Positions 31,363-43,900 of a stretch of DNA of 64,000 nt are shown here, piece after piece. The position numbers and the translations under genes are program-made. Below the pieces are notes generated by a model. The model searched no databases, was not told where the DNA came from, and saw only the letters and a list, made by a program, of their open reading frames with translations. Positions within the stretch are counted from its first letter, which is position 1, and every line of letters starts with the position of its first letter. The DNA is from Symbiodinium microadriaticum (lineage: Eukaryota > Sar > Dinophyceae > Suessiales > Symbiodiniaceae): NCBI GenBank assembly GCA_001939145.1, contig LSRX01000697.1, positions 67,712 through 131,711 of the forward strand, in the 5' to 3' direction.

Positions 31363-31506
31363 GGATTCGAAGCACCTTTTTGGCTGCAACTTTGCTGCCC
31401 AAGCTGGCTTTCGAAGCAAAGGTTTGCCGTCTTGCTTCCGACACGCTTCTACTACGGCGGGCTGAGTGAAAACGAAGCTTCTTCAGGAGGGACAGCGCAT
31501 TACATG
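31363..31506 (+). repeat. Split direct repeat B2 (right end of element)
   Basis: Second copy of the 144-nt B repeat. Its terminal ACATG (31502-31506) is followed by non-element DNA. Confidence 0.9.
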
Positions 31507-32078
31507 CTTTTCATTTAGTATAGCTGTTGAGTATGCAGTGAAGCTGTGATGGGTGGTATGAACCCAGAAGAGCAGTGCCGAGAACAAGCAGAGAAAGGCA
31601 TAGCACGCAAACCAGTCACATCTTCTTGTTCTTTGAGATGCTTGGGCCTCGCGAGGAGGCCTGTCGAAGCGACCTCCCTGAGGAGGACGTGGCCGAAGGA
31701 CTCGAAAACAGCGTTGTGCGAAAGAGTTTTCCAGACGTAGCCTCTCCTGCTCTCGGTGTGACCAGAGCCCGAAACCCACAAACCCTCAATCCCAAACGCC
31801 AAGCCCAGAATTTGAAGTTGAATTGATATTCTGGTCTGTTCTGGAGGATGGCTGCTTCGACGAGTCTGGCAGTTCTGCGACGAAGTGCAAGCCCCTTTCC
31901 TGACATGATTGGCACTGCAGGAGAAGGCCAACTCAATGGCAGCATTAGCAGGCAGCGGCGGCAGCAGCAGCAGCAGCAGCAGCATCAGCAACAGCGCTAG
32001 AAGCGACGGGGGTAGAAGCAAGCGTAGCATTGAGAGCAGAACCAACATCATGATAATCGGTGTCAGCCATAGAAGATC

Positions 32079-35000
32079 ATGGAGGCAATACTGAAACAAC
32101 GAAAGGACCAACTGCGCGTGGCACGTGCACCCGGCAACAGTGCCACGGTGGCTTGGACCAATTTACTCGCAGGTGCTCTTCCGGCATTTGCAGTACTTGG
32201 CGTGGGATTTGCTCAATAATTGTCGCTGCTATGATTTATGAGGCCGCGACTTTCGCAGCTTTGGCTGCTTCCCTCGCTTCTGCGCGCTCCTGAGTGTCCC
32301 TTTATGTTCGGCCTTCGATGTAACTATCGTTCGGTGTCGGCAACTTGCGAGAGGTGCAGAAGCGGCACGCCGCCCTCAGCAAGGAGGTGGACAGGCAAAC
32401 TGCCCGAAAGGAGGAGTGTGAGAGGAGACAGACGGGAGCTGTGTGGCGATTTCTGGCGTTTTCAGGAGCTGACCTCGGAGGTCGCAGCAGCAGCAGATGC
32501 CGAGGGCCGCCTGCAAGAGGTACTGACCAAGCAGCAGCAGCCGCCTGGCCCAAGTACAGTTTGAGGCGGTATGAGTGGATATGAGTGGCACAGCATGCGG
32601 TTAGTCTTGAGCTGGCAACTGCTGTGGGCAGACTCGGCTTCTTTGCATAAGGATGGTGCTGTTGACAGAGCGGGAGACTCGGAGCATCATGCGATCGACA
32701 CATCGGGGAAGGCATGGCCAAGCATGGTCTGGGTTTCGTAGGAAGTTCGATGCTGATGACCGACAACTGGCTCTCTGCCCAGGTCTCGTTCGCAAAGCCA
32801 GGGCTCTACAGATCAGATCGTCTTGCAGCTCAAGCGAGATCAGGCAAAGAGCAGCTTGAGATGCGATTGGGCAATCTCTCTGCGAATGCAGACGTGTGCT
32901 TGAAGCCGTGCAAGCGATTCTCCAGGCCACGCGGGAGATGGAGCTTGAAGCAAGCTTCGAGGACCCTGTAAACAGGGCCGAACAGCGCCTCGAGATGGTG
33001 TTCCGATGTTGCATCGATGTTGCCAGGATCTGCGGAGCCGCAGCCAAGCTTTCTTCCGCAGTGAGCAGGACGCAGCTCCGTCGTTACACTTTGAGTAGGA
33101 CGGCCCTTGAGCTTTCTGCTGAGCTAGTGTTCTGTGCCACAGTCTCAAAACTCACCTGTCAGGATACCCTTCGGTCGAGGTTGCAGTCGATGCGAGACCC
33201 TAGCATGCAATGAGCAGGGTTATCGTCAGCGGGGCCTCCTCGACTGCAAGACGCGGCTGTGAAACATCGCAAGGTTGTGCGTATCCACCGGTGGCATCCA
33301 GTCACGCGTCAGCGTCTGCTTAGGAAGAGCTGGCGGCGACGCAAGTGGACATCGCTAGGCTGAGGACGGGCACTAATAAGGGCCCACTCTCTTTTGAGCC
33401 CGACGGTCAATTGCAAGTCGGTCCGAGAATTGTGTCACTCTCCCAGGACTCAGCACACTGCAGCAGCCATTGATGTGCGAGAGTGGCTGGACAGCAGCAA
33501 GGCGCGGGAACACGCTTTTTGCCAGCCGACTTGACGAGCTTAAGCTGTGTTTCTAGGCACCAACTTGTTTTTGCGGAGGGTTTAGGGTTCAGGAGATTTT
33601 AGGAGCCTTTGAGCTCATGGAAAAGTTTGGTTCCAAATCGGGAGGGATCTTGCACTGTGCGAGCATCCAGAGCTGTCAGCTACCTGGGAGGCTGCGCTGG
33701 CAACGCTGAGTAGCACCATGTCTGCGCGGCTTGCCCAAGTAGAGGCAGCGGCCGTGTCGGAAGCCGCGAAGACAGAGGACGTGTTGCCGGGTTGCCGTGC
33801 TTCTGTTGCAGCTTGCGCACACAACTCAGCCTTGTCTTGGCCTCCACGAAGTGTGTGAGAAAAACCGCAGGACAAAATACAACACCTGCAGGCACAGCTG
33901 GCATCAAGCAAGGAGGCCTGGAGATCGAGCTGGCAGTGTAGCTTACTTGTTCCAAACTGTCCTGAAAAGCTTCGGCGAGCCTTGTCCAGACCGCAGCCTG
34001 CGAGCTTGAATCCTGGGAGCGCCGAGGCGTTGCACTAAAGGCACGGCGGAGCACTGCAACGAGCGAACATCCCGAAACTCCGCCCCGAAAGGCTGAGGCT
34101 GAGGCTGCGAGCAATCAGGCAGCCGAGGACCGAAGAGCCAAGTAAACAAGGGACCCGGAAGGAGACTCCGACTCCGGCTAGGAGACATCGCGGCTTGCCG
34201 CTGAGCTCTTGGCGATGGAGACCCAACGTGCCTGGGCCGTGCGTTTTCAGAACTGGTCTCCGACACTCGCCATCTCCTGCGATCGTGTGAGGCTCCATGA
34301 TCTCGCGCAGCCTTTCTGATGAAGCTGGAGCCGCGTGCCTCGTCAGCACAGAGACTCAGAGAACTGCTGCAAACCACCCCCAGGTTCCAGGCAACCAACC
34401 ACAACCCAAACAGACACCTGGACACACGGAAGCACGGAACACGACGGATAATCAGACACGGGCACACAGACATGGACACCTGCATGCAGCAGGACGCAGA
34501 GACGCCTCAGCAGAAGACGCAGACACGCAAGCACACGCGGAGCGAGAGAGAGACACGCAAACAAAGACACGAGAGACAAATACTGACAGAGACAGTGGCA
34601 CATAACTACAAACGGAGACACAGACAAAGGCAGAGAGACAGTGCTGAAACCACAGACCGTCAATCGGAGAGTGCACATACGATGCGGGTTGGGGTTGCTG
34701 GGGTCAGGTGGTTTCGCGGTACCGTCCAGCACAAACCCCAAACTTTCAATCAATGCGACATTGCTGCACCCAACAGACCAGCGCCAAATCACTAGACTAG
34801 AGGGTTGGGCCCTTCCCCAATCCCTTTGGAGGGCATGGACACGCTCGCACGAAGACACAGCCTCAGGTCCAGCGCAGGCCGAGACAGACGGAGTCAGAGG
34901 CAGACAGACTCAGAGACGGCCTCTTATGGCTGTAGCCCTTACGATTGCACACGCCTGGACTTGCACACCCCTCTGAAAAGCCCGAAACGGCGGCCCTCAT

Positions 35001-38000
35001 TGCTGGGGGCTTGATGCGACCCTATGCCTGAGAGAGAGAGAGAGAGAGAGCGAGGTAGAGCCGTGGCCCTCAGCTGCATTGATCGTATGTGATTACCAAG
35101 GTTGTGCGCTTGTACAACACATCGGGTACATGGGGGGTGCCCTTTCTGTTTCCGGTTTTCTTGTTTACTGGCTAGTCTGCAGGTGCGCCATTGCTTCTAC
35201 GCACTTTTGTTGTGCTTACGTGAGGGTGCTTGCTGTAAAACCCCATGGTAGTTTAAATCATCCAGAGTGGTCCCACGAAAGACGTGCTAAGAGAACCCCG
35301 AAAGTGGTGATACACAGGGATGCCCTTAGGCGTACCATTATCGCTGTGTCCTATTGTTTGCACCGGAAGTCAAGGGGGAACCCTTAGCATGTCCAACTGG
35401 TCGTGGAGTAATGCCGAAACACCTTTCTCAGCATGATCGGGCGAACGTATTGTTGTTAGGCTCGTTGCCAGGCCATACCTGTATGTGGTAGACGGTGCGT
35501 TCTCTCTGTGATGTGAGCCCACATGCTGTCACACTGGGAACCTGTGAAAAACTGAGAGACTCGTAGATGAGCGACTCCCAGTGAAACTCCGTTCTAGATA
35601 TTGCATGATTGGCCCCCACATGTGTCATCTCGTGGCCGAGGGAACAAAGCTATGTTGTGTATTTTGTAGGGTCTTGACATTATGTTAAACAACCCTCGAT
35701 GCGAGATGCGAAAACTGGCCTGTAGGCGTCCCAAAGTTGCACTGAGAACAAACGTGTGACCCGGGGGAGAAACCTTCTTACTGTGTGGTTAACAATTCAT
35801 CATATGTGCAGTGAACCAAAACCGGGGGAACACGTACACCTTGCTCTCACGCCTCCTCAAAGCCCCATAACACATGGGGGGCCCTAGTGGCCGGGGGGCC
35901 TAAACCGCCTCCCATGCCCTGGCGAAGAAGAAGACAGACAGAGCGTTACGTGACCCATTAGCCCAACAGAAAGAAAAGAAGGACAGACAGAGATATGGCT
36001 CCCCCTTCCTCCACTCTGCTGACAGAACGGAGAGATGGAGAGACAGAGAGAGACAGACAGACGGACACACGGACGGCGGTGAGGCCAATGCCTGTTCCAG
36101 TGACACGTCACAAGTCCTCGCATCTGCTGTATGTGCTGCATTTTTGAAAGAAGCTCACGTTCAGGGTCTCTGTGCTTCGAGATGGTGTTGTCCAGAGCGC
36201 TTCGCTCCAAGTTGACGTGGACGAGCTGCGGGCCGAGGTGCAACGAAAAGAGCACTGCGACGTAGTGGAACTCGTAGTATTTGCTGTCTTGCTGCCGATG
36301 TGCATGTCCTTGTGAACACACAGATTTCGTTGCGCAGCACGGGGCAGGTCCAGTACCTAGAAGCTGAACTCCGAGCTTCCTGGCAGCTTCGAAAAGCTCG
36401 AAAGTCGAACCCCCTAAAAAAACATAAAGTCTGAGAAGCCGCCTCGTAAGAATCGACCAGTGCGTGATAGTTCATGCCTAGTCGTGTTTCAAATCCTGGC
36501 CGCCCCAACTGAGGCTGTGGCACAGCAGCGTCAGCTGCTGCAGGAGCTTCCGACTGAGCGGGGGTTGGCTGCTACCGGAGCCCACGCTTGCAGTATTTGC
36601 AGTATCTTCCCATATCATCCCTGTGGCAGGAAGAGCACCGCGATGCCTTCGAGCGGCAGCTAAAGGCTGAGGAGGTGCTCGAATGCACGAAGCATACATT
36701 CGGACTTCGCCATGTGCGAAGACCATTCAAGGCACTGCAGAAAGCCCTCAGCGACAATGCTGTCATCCCAGACTGTGCAGTGTGAGTCAATTGCGCAGCA
36801 AGGGCTACTACAGTACAGCGAATGTCCATCTCGGGAGTTTGTTCTGGTCTCAGGAGATGGTTCGACAGCAGATGGAAGCGCAGCGAGTCGAGATGCAGTT
36901 GGCCAGCGAGGCTGTCTTTGTGTGCAGCTCTGTGTTTCTGCTGTTCCCTGGTTAGTCAGGGCAGCTTCACGTTTCACTATGTTTCACTGTTTCATCTTCG
37001 CCTGGAGGCCGCAATCAGGGAGGTGGACTCTGCTGCTGGGGCCGCTTTGCACGCTGCAGCGGAAGCTGCGGAGGCACGGAGTTTTCCACAAGAAGTGCTC
37101 TGGTGCCAGTACCGTCTGCTCTTCGACCTGTTCTGCCGCGTGTCATAACTCTTTGCCGTGCATCACTGACTGAGTGCTGCTGCCCGCTCTTCTGTTGCTC
37201 TGCGAGTGCTTTGTGCTTTATCGAGCGGCAGTGAACGAGTGCCTGCCGCGACATTTTGAGCTTGTCAGCTACATTGCCGAGGAGTTGCAACCTGTTGAAG
37301 TCTTTGTCAATCTCATGTCAATCAGGTAGGGGGTGGGATTGCATTCTTGTCGGTCGTCTGGGAACGTAGAGATGCTGGTCTTGATAGAAGGGTGCCCGTC
37401 TGAGATAGGCCATGATGGGCTTCTTACGAGGTTGCGTGTCAACATTCTGGAAGGGCCTGATCTCAGGTGCCTGATCTCTGAAGTGTATTGAGGAATCGGA
37501 AGTTCCCGTTTTCTTGAAAGATTCCATTTCCCGCACTACATAAACGACACTGCACCAGCACTTGCACTAGTAGGAGCCTCTAAGCTTGTCAGGCAGAGTT
37601 TGGCGAAGTGGAGGATGTGCTGGACACATTGGAGAAGGACTGTTGACTCGGTCAACGTGCTCACCTTCGAATTTGTAAACTTAGTCGTTGCCACCGTGTA
37701 GCTCACATCTCTGCACTTGCGACTGCTGCCAGCTTTGGCTGAGCAGACATAGAGGTGTCAGTTTGCCGTTGCAGGAGCTGGCCGAAAACCGAGCCCGCTG
37801 CTCTCAACTTCACTTGCAAGAGGCGCGCATTCCCGTAAAATACCGCAAGTCTCTGTTCATCTCCGTAGTTTTGGTTATCCTCGTTAGCCTTGTATAGCGG
37901 CATGGGGATGCGAACAGAACCAATACCCCGTCTTCAAGACCTAAGCACAGTGTGCTCCTGCTCCCGCTCCCGCTCCCGCTCCTGCTACCGTGCTGCTGCT

Positions 38001-38031
38001 GCTGCTGCTCCTCCTCCTCCTCCTCCTCCTC

Positions 38032-38105
<74 letters not shown>

Positions 38106-40107
38106 GCTCTTACTCCTACTCCTACTCCTACTACTACCCGTACTACCGTTACTACGACGACGGCGACCGCGAGGACGTCCATCCACGACGACGACGACCA
38201 CGACAACGACAACGACGGCGACGACCATGGCGACAATCACGACCATGGTGACGATCACGACCACGACGACCACGACCACGACGACGACGACGACGACCAC
38301 CACCACGACGACCACGATGACCGTGACGACCACGACGACCACGACGACCACCGCGAACCCGACGACCCGGACGACCCCGACCAGGACCACGACCACGATG
38401 ACAACGACGACGACGACGATGACGACGACGACTGCTACTGCTACTTCCACTGCCAGTGCTTCTGCTTTTGCCGTCCTTTTTCATGCAAGTTGCTAAAGGT
38501 TCAAAACGGTGCCGCAAACGTTACCCTCGGGATAGCAACACAATCGTTCCGGAGGCTTTTCGTGAGGCCTGCCCATTCACGTTGCGGCACGAGTGGCACA
38601 TATCAGTGTGAGGCAATTGAACAGCTCTGTACTGGTATGTTTCCGAGAGTGCCACCAGTACCACATTGAATTGAACATGAGTGTACGTGCAAGTATGCGC
38701 TTAACGTCCGTTTTACAAGCCGACAGGGGGAAAACATGAGGAAACCCAAAAGCACAATACCTTTTATCTGGGAACTACTTTTGGATCCATAATGTTGGCC
38801 GGCGCTCAGTGACTGATTGCGGTGTGCACGTGGCCATGGAGCTACGTCCTGGCCATCCTCCCAGTCTTCCCCGAATGAGATTGGGCCCCTTGGGCCCGGG
38901 GGTTTGATCGGAGATTGCGGCCAGTACTTGTAGTCCCGGTGCATATCTGGGAGAAAGTGAGCGACTCGCGGATGATCTACTTGAGATTTGTATCTTCCCT
39001 TTTTTTGCCAGGCAAGTTTGCAAAGGGACAAAGCTTCCCTGGAACGAGAGCCTCGGTTCTGACCTTTGCAGCTGCGTTTTGCGGGTCTTGCAGTCTGTTC
39101 CGGTTTGTGGCAGTCTGGAGAGTCGAAGAAAAACGCGAGATGGCTCTCAAGCTCCCTTGAGACACGTCAGGAACGGTCAATGTGGAAGGCACAGCATGAG
39201 CTGATGCAAAGCCTCGAGTCGGAAGCCCGGGATGCCATGAAGGAGGCCCGAAACTCTTGGGCCCAGGAGGCGAGGAGCCTCAAGGCCGGGTCGGTTCTTG
39301 TCGAAGCGCTGGGAAGAGGAGGTGTTCATATGGCATGCTGTTGCCGAGACCTTTTCAGGATCAAGTTAAGGAAACTACGAGGAAGAAGGACTGGTGCCCG
39401 CGGAAGCGCTTCTTAAGACATTAGGGCATTAGGGAGTCGGCGAGGGTTACTTCCGCCTGGATCAGGTTCCACTCTCTAACTCTAGCTATCAAGCTTCGGA
39501 GAAGTTTCTGGTTCACCGACCCTGTCCCAGAGTATGTCCTAACGTTCGATGACGATGCTCTCGTGTGCAGTCCAGCAGGATCTGCTGGAGGCCAAGATGC
39601 AGGACGTTCAGGCTGCAGCCGAAGCATCGCAGACAGAGGCCATCCAGAGACGGAAAGTTCTACACCGCGACACACGCTTCGTAGAGACCCACTCCCATAT
39701 TATATATATATATATATACATATAATTAAATAGTAACTAACTAGCTAACTAACCAACCAACTAACTAACTAACCAACCAACCAACGAACTAATTAACTAA
39801 CTAACCAACCAACCAACGAACTTATTAACTAACTAACTAACTGACTGACTGACTGACTGACTGACTGACTGACTGACTGACTAACTAACTAACTAACTAA
39901 CTAACGTAACGAACCAACGAGCTAACGAACTAACGAGCTAACAAACTAACATACATAGTCATAATAACAATACGTAATAATAATAATAGTAATAATGGTA
40001 ATAAGTAAGAATATTAACAATAATTATATTAATAATAACATCAATAACAACGATATTAATAAGAATAATAATAACAACAATAGCAGCAATATAAACAATA
40101 ATAACAA

Positions 40108-40151
<44 letters not shown>

Positions 40152-40245
40152 ATAATAATAATAGTAATAATTTTAATAATAATCATAGTAATAGTAATCA
40201 TAACNTAACATACATAGTCATAATAACAATACGTAATAATAACAA

Positions 40246-40289
<44 letters not shown>

Positions 40290-40912
40290 ATAATAATAAT
40301 AGTAATAATTTTAATAATAATCATAGTAATAGTAATCATAACAATCATAATAATTATAATAAAACACTAATAATATAATAATCCTTTGACTCCCATTCTG
40401 GTTTTTGTGAGTTAGCGGCCCCAGGTCTCGCAAGGCGTGGTGGAGACACGGCGCAAGGCACAGCTGCTGGAGTCACAGATTGACGAGGTCCGAGACTTGG
40501 AAGCCCTTTCCTTTGCGGTTTCTCCTGCCGTTCCCAGTGGAAGGCACCGTTAAGGGTTCAGACGTACGATAAGCAGTATATCAACATGAACTTCGAGCCA
40601 GAGGGTCGTGCACCTCCTTGCGACGGCTGGCTGCGACAGCAGCACAGCTTTAGAGGCCCCTTTCTGGGAGAGAGCCGTTCGTGGTCTTGGACCTGGGATG
40701 CCCTCTCGCTGCAGTTTTTCTGCGTTCGCTGGGTTCTTCTGCGCACTCGATCGTTTGGTGAGCACAAATCTGGCTTCCTCAGAATCCATGCCCTTCAGCT
40801 GTGCAGGCAAGCTTTGTTAAAACGGTCCGTTTCACTGATTCCTACATACTTTCATATTTTGAATGTCAGTGTGTATCGGTATATATATATATGATATATA
40901 TATATATACGAG

Positions 40913-40954
<42 letters not shown>

Positions 40955-43900
40955 CCGCATATGCAAAGACAGGTCAAAGGACTTTGCGCTCCAGTGCAAA
41001 AGGCCTTGGAACGACAGGCCGTTTTCATCATGTTTGCCTCTGGAAAGCTCCTTCAGATTTGGTCAGATGTGGGAGAAATCCGAAGTGTAAGCGCATGTAA
41101 AGAGACAGCAGAAGAGGATTGAAAAGACGACGCATCAGTCATCATTGTTGTCATCATTACTGTCGTTATCATTGTCGCTCTTGCGGTCATGATTACTATC
41201 TTTTTGTTTAATTGTTGTTTTGTTGTCTTTAGTACTACCAGTACAATCACCATGTTCCGTCGCATTATCATCATTGTCCTCTCACATATGACTACGGAAA
41301 GTAGCACATCAGCATGCATGCCGGGGAATTAAAGTTTCGGTAAATCTATCTGCTACGGTAAGGAAGCGCAGTGCGTGGGAGGAATTACTTCACCCGAAAG
41401 ATGAAAGTCTACCACTACCAGTTGTATAGATTTTTTGAACACGACCTGTGGAGGCGTCTGAGGGGAGAGGGTCTTGGGCTAGTACGGGTCACTTCGTCTG
41501 CATGTTCATGCAGGCCGCTGCATTTTCTTCAGCTCAGAAGGAGGTGGAGGAAAGGCGCTCCCAAACACAGCAGGCTCGTCGTTTCTGCACGCTTCAAGCC
41601 GGCGCATTCGCGATGATCTTTGACACCTCGAAAGCCGCTACTTCCTGTACACTATGAGTACTCTGACGCTCTAGGCAAGCAGCTCTATGCAGATGGAGCT
41701 GGAACATCTTTCAGCGCAAAGGCAGAAGGAGCCGAGTCAGCAGAATTTGCTTCGACGAAGAGACTCGGCTCCATGTCAGGAGCGAGAAGCTTTGGAGACT
41801 GAGCTTTCCTTCGAGCGCGAAAGGCGAGATCCGGTCACAGAATGTACTGAAACCTGTTTGATCCGAACATTAAAACAAGACATGTTGCATCATGTTGCCA
41901 CTCGGTTCGTGGGTATGCATGCATGCAACGTACTGTATCGCATGGCCATGGAAATGTGCATGGCCATGTCTCAGGGTCCGTGTGTTTGTTTGTGTGTGTG
42001 TGTGTGTTTATGTCTGTGGATGTGCATGTGTATTTGAGGCGCGAGCGAACGTGCACGCGCGCGTGTGTGTCCCTCTCTCTCTCTCTCTGCGTGTGTCTGT
42101 GTATGTGCATATATGTATATATTATACATATAGTATATTACATATATGTACACATATGTGAATATATATATATATGTGTGTGTATGTATACATATATATA
42201 TATACATATATGTCCGTATACAAGTATAGGCATATGTGGATGTATCCGTATACCGACATGTATATGCATATGTATATGTATAGGTATAGGTATAGGTATA
42301 TAGTATAGGTATAGGTATATAGGTATGGGTATATAGGTATAGGTACATAGTATAGGTATAGGTATATAGGTATAGGTATAGGTATAGGTATATAGTAAAG
42401 GTTTAGGTGTAGGCAGCGGTATAGGCACAGGCATAGGTATAGGCATAGGCATTGGGAATAGGTATAGGTATAGGTATAGGCATAGGTACTGGTATAGGTG
42501 TATGCATCTGTCTAAGGCTATATGTATGTCTAGGCCTCATATCTATGTTTGCGATGCGAATATTTACATGTATATCTCAGCAGGGTTGCTTCATTACCTA
42601 TTGCTAGAACTCATGCCATTCTGCAAGTACCGTCCTGCTGTTTTTTGTGACAGTCCTTCTCACTGCGACGAGTTCTAGCTTTTTTCAGAGGTTGGTCTCG
42701 CGATCTTCTTGTAACCACACACCTAGGTGTCCAGTTTCTTCTGGAAGAGTCCCTGACAGATGCCTCAAAACAAGGAAGTCTCGTTGTACTTGCAAAAGTT
42801 AGTGGAGTGCATGGATGGCTTAGAGCCAATCAACAGTCGCGTGTAAGGCCTTCTTGCAACAGTCCGTGCAAGTTTGACCAAGGATGCTTCGAGCGCAAGC
42901 GAGCAACCATCGGCGTGCCGTAGCCGCACCTGGATCCGTAGCACTCCAACCCGGCAGTCTGAGAAAACGGGTCTAGACCCGCGTGAGAGTCATGTTGGCG
43001 AGTGCTGGCAGAGAATTTATGTGAGGCGCATCAGACTCAGCTGCAAGAGGTGACCTTTCCCAGGTGGTCATGGGACAGGTGGGCAGGGCAGCTGCGTCCA
43101 GGGGAGGGTCGGGACATTGCTTGTGCTTGTGTTCGGCTAGATGCATCGTTTTCAGGCCGTCATGCATGTCGGACTGTTTTTGGAAAGTATGGTGCCGTCT
43201 GTGGTCGGGTTTCGGGGCTGGCAACCCAGTAAATCACCGAAAATATACCCAAGATCTGCGAGTTTGCTTGGTGCCACTGAAACAGAACTCTGTGACGTGC
43301 AGTTGATGCTCGGCGACGTGAGCGCGGCTTCCTACCAGGCTCGGAAACCTTTTGCAGCCGCGGCTGTGGAAGTTTCAGAACATCGGGGATCTTAACATGG
43401 ACTCTGTTGGACTCTATTTAAAACAGAACCATGATTGTAAGGGCCCCCAACAAGCTGAAAGTCCCATCTGTTTAGCCTTCACTGCTTGGCAGCCCGCGAA
43501 AGGATGCTGACTTGCGCGTAAGCCAGCGCCAGAACGAGGAGGCACGTCACATGTGAGTGTGTCTGGCAGGAATCTTGGGAGATGCCACGAAACCGACAGT
43601 AGGCCAGTCAGGAAGCAAATAGCTCTCACGAGCAGCCACAACATGCGCAGCCGGAGTGTCTGCTGTGCGCTGGCTGTACTTGTAGGTATGCGGTGAAACT
43701 ATCAGCGTAATGTGCAACTTGACCATGCTGCGGTTACCAAGCAGTTATGCTTGTTAAGGCAAGGGAATGTGTGCGAGGCATCGCACAGGGAGTGCAGACC
43801 GCAGATTTGCAATAAGTCACGTGCTGCCGACGGCTGGTTGTGATTGCCAGATCCTGGCTGCTACTCGGGAGCGTAAGAAGATCGAGATGGAGCGTGGGGA

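Larger units (their letters stand above)
24019..31506 (+). mobile_element. Tyrosine-recombinase (DIRS-order) retrotransposon, apparently intact, PAT/Ngaro-type ends
   Basis: The element has four rightward ORFs (24060-24377, 24383-24886, 24883-26520, 26541-31046) and split direct repeats. A1 (24019-24057) matches the start of A2 (31287-31325) base for base over 39 nt. B1 (31143-31286) matches B2 (31363-31506) over 144 nt. The order is A1 - ORFs - B1 - A2 - B2, the terminal plan of PAT, Ngaro and VIPER elements, not LTRs or the inverted repeats of classical DIRS1. The pentamer ACATG precedes A1 (24014-24018) and ends both B1 and B2, marking the likely recombination core. There is no integrase; a tyrosine recombinase closes pol. 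The long undamaged ORFs and identical repeats argue for recent insertion. Spanning 24014-31506, it is about 7.5 kb. Confidence 0.85.

Noticed and set aside
37941..38669. Poly-Asp/His, poly-Val and poly-Leu ORFs
   Set aside because: Trinucleotide repeat translations in an intron.
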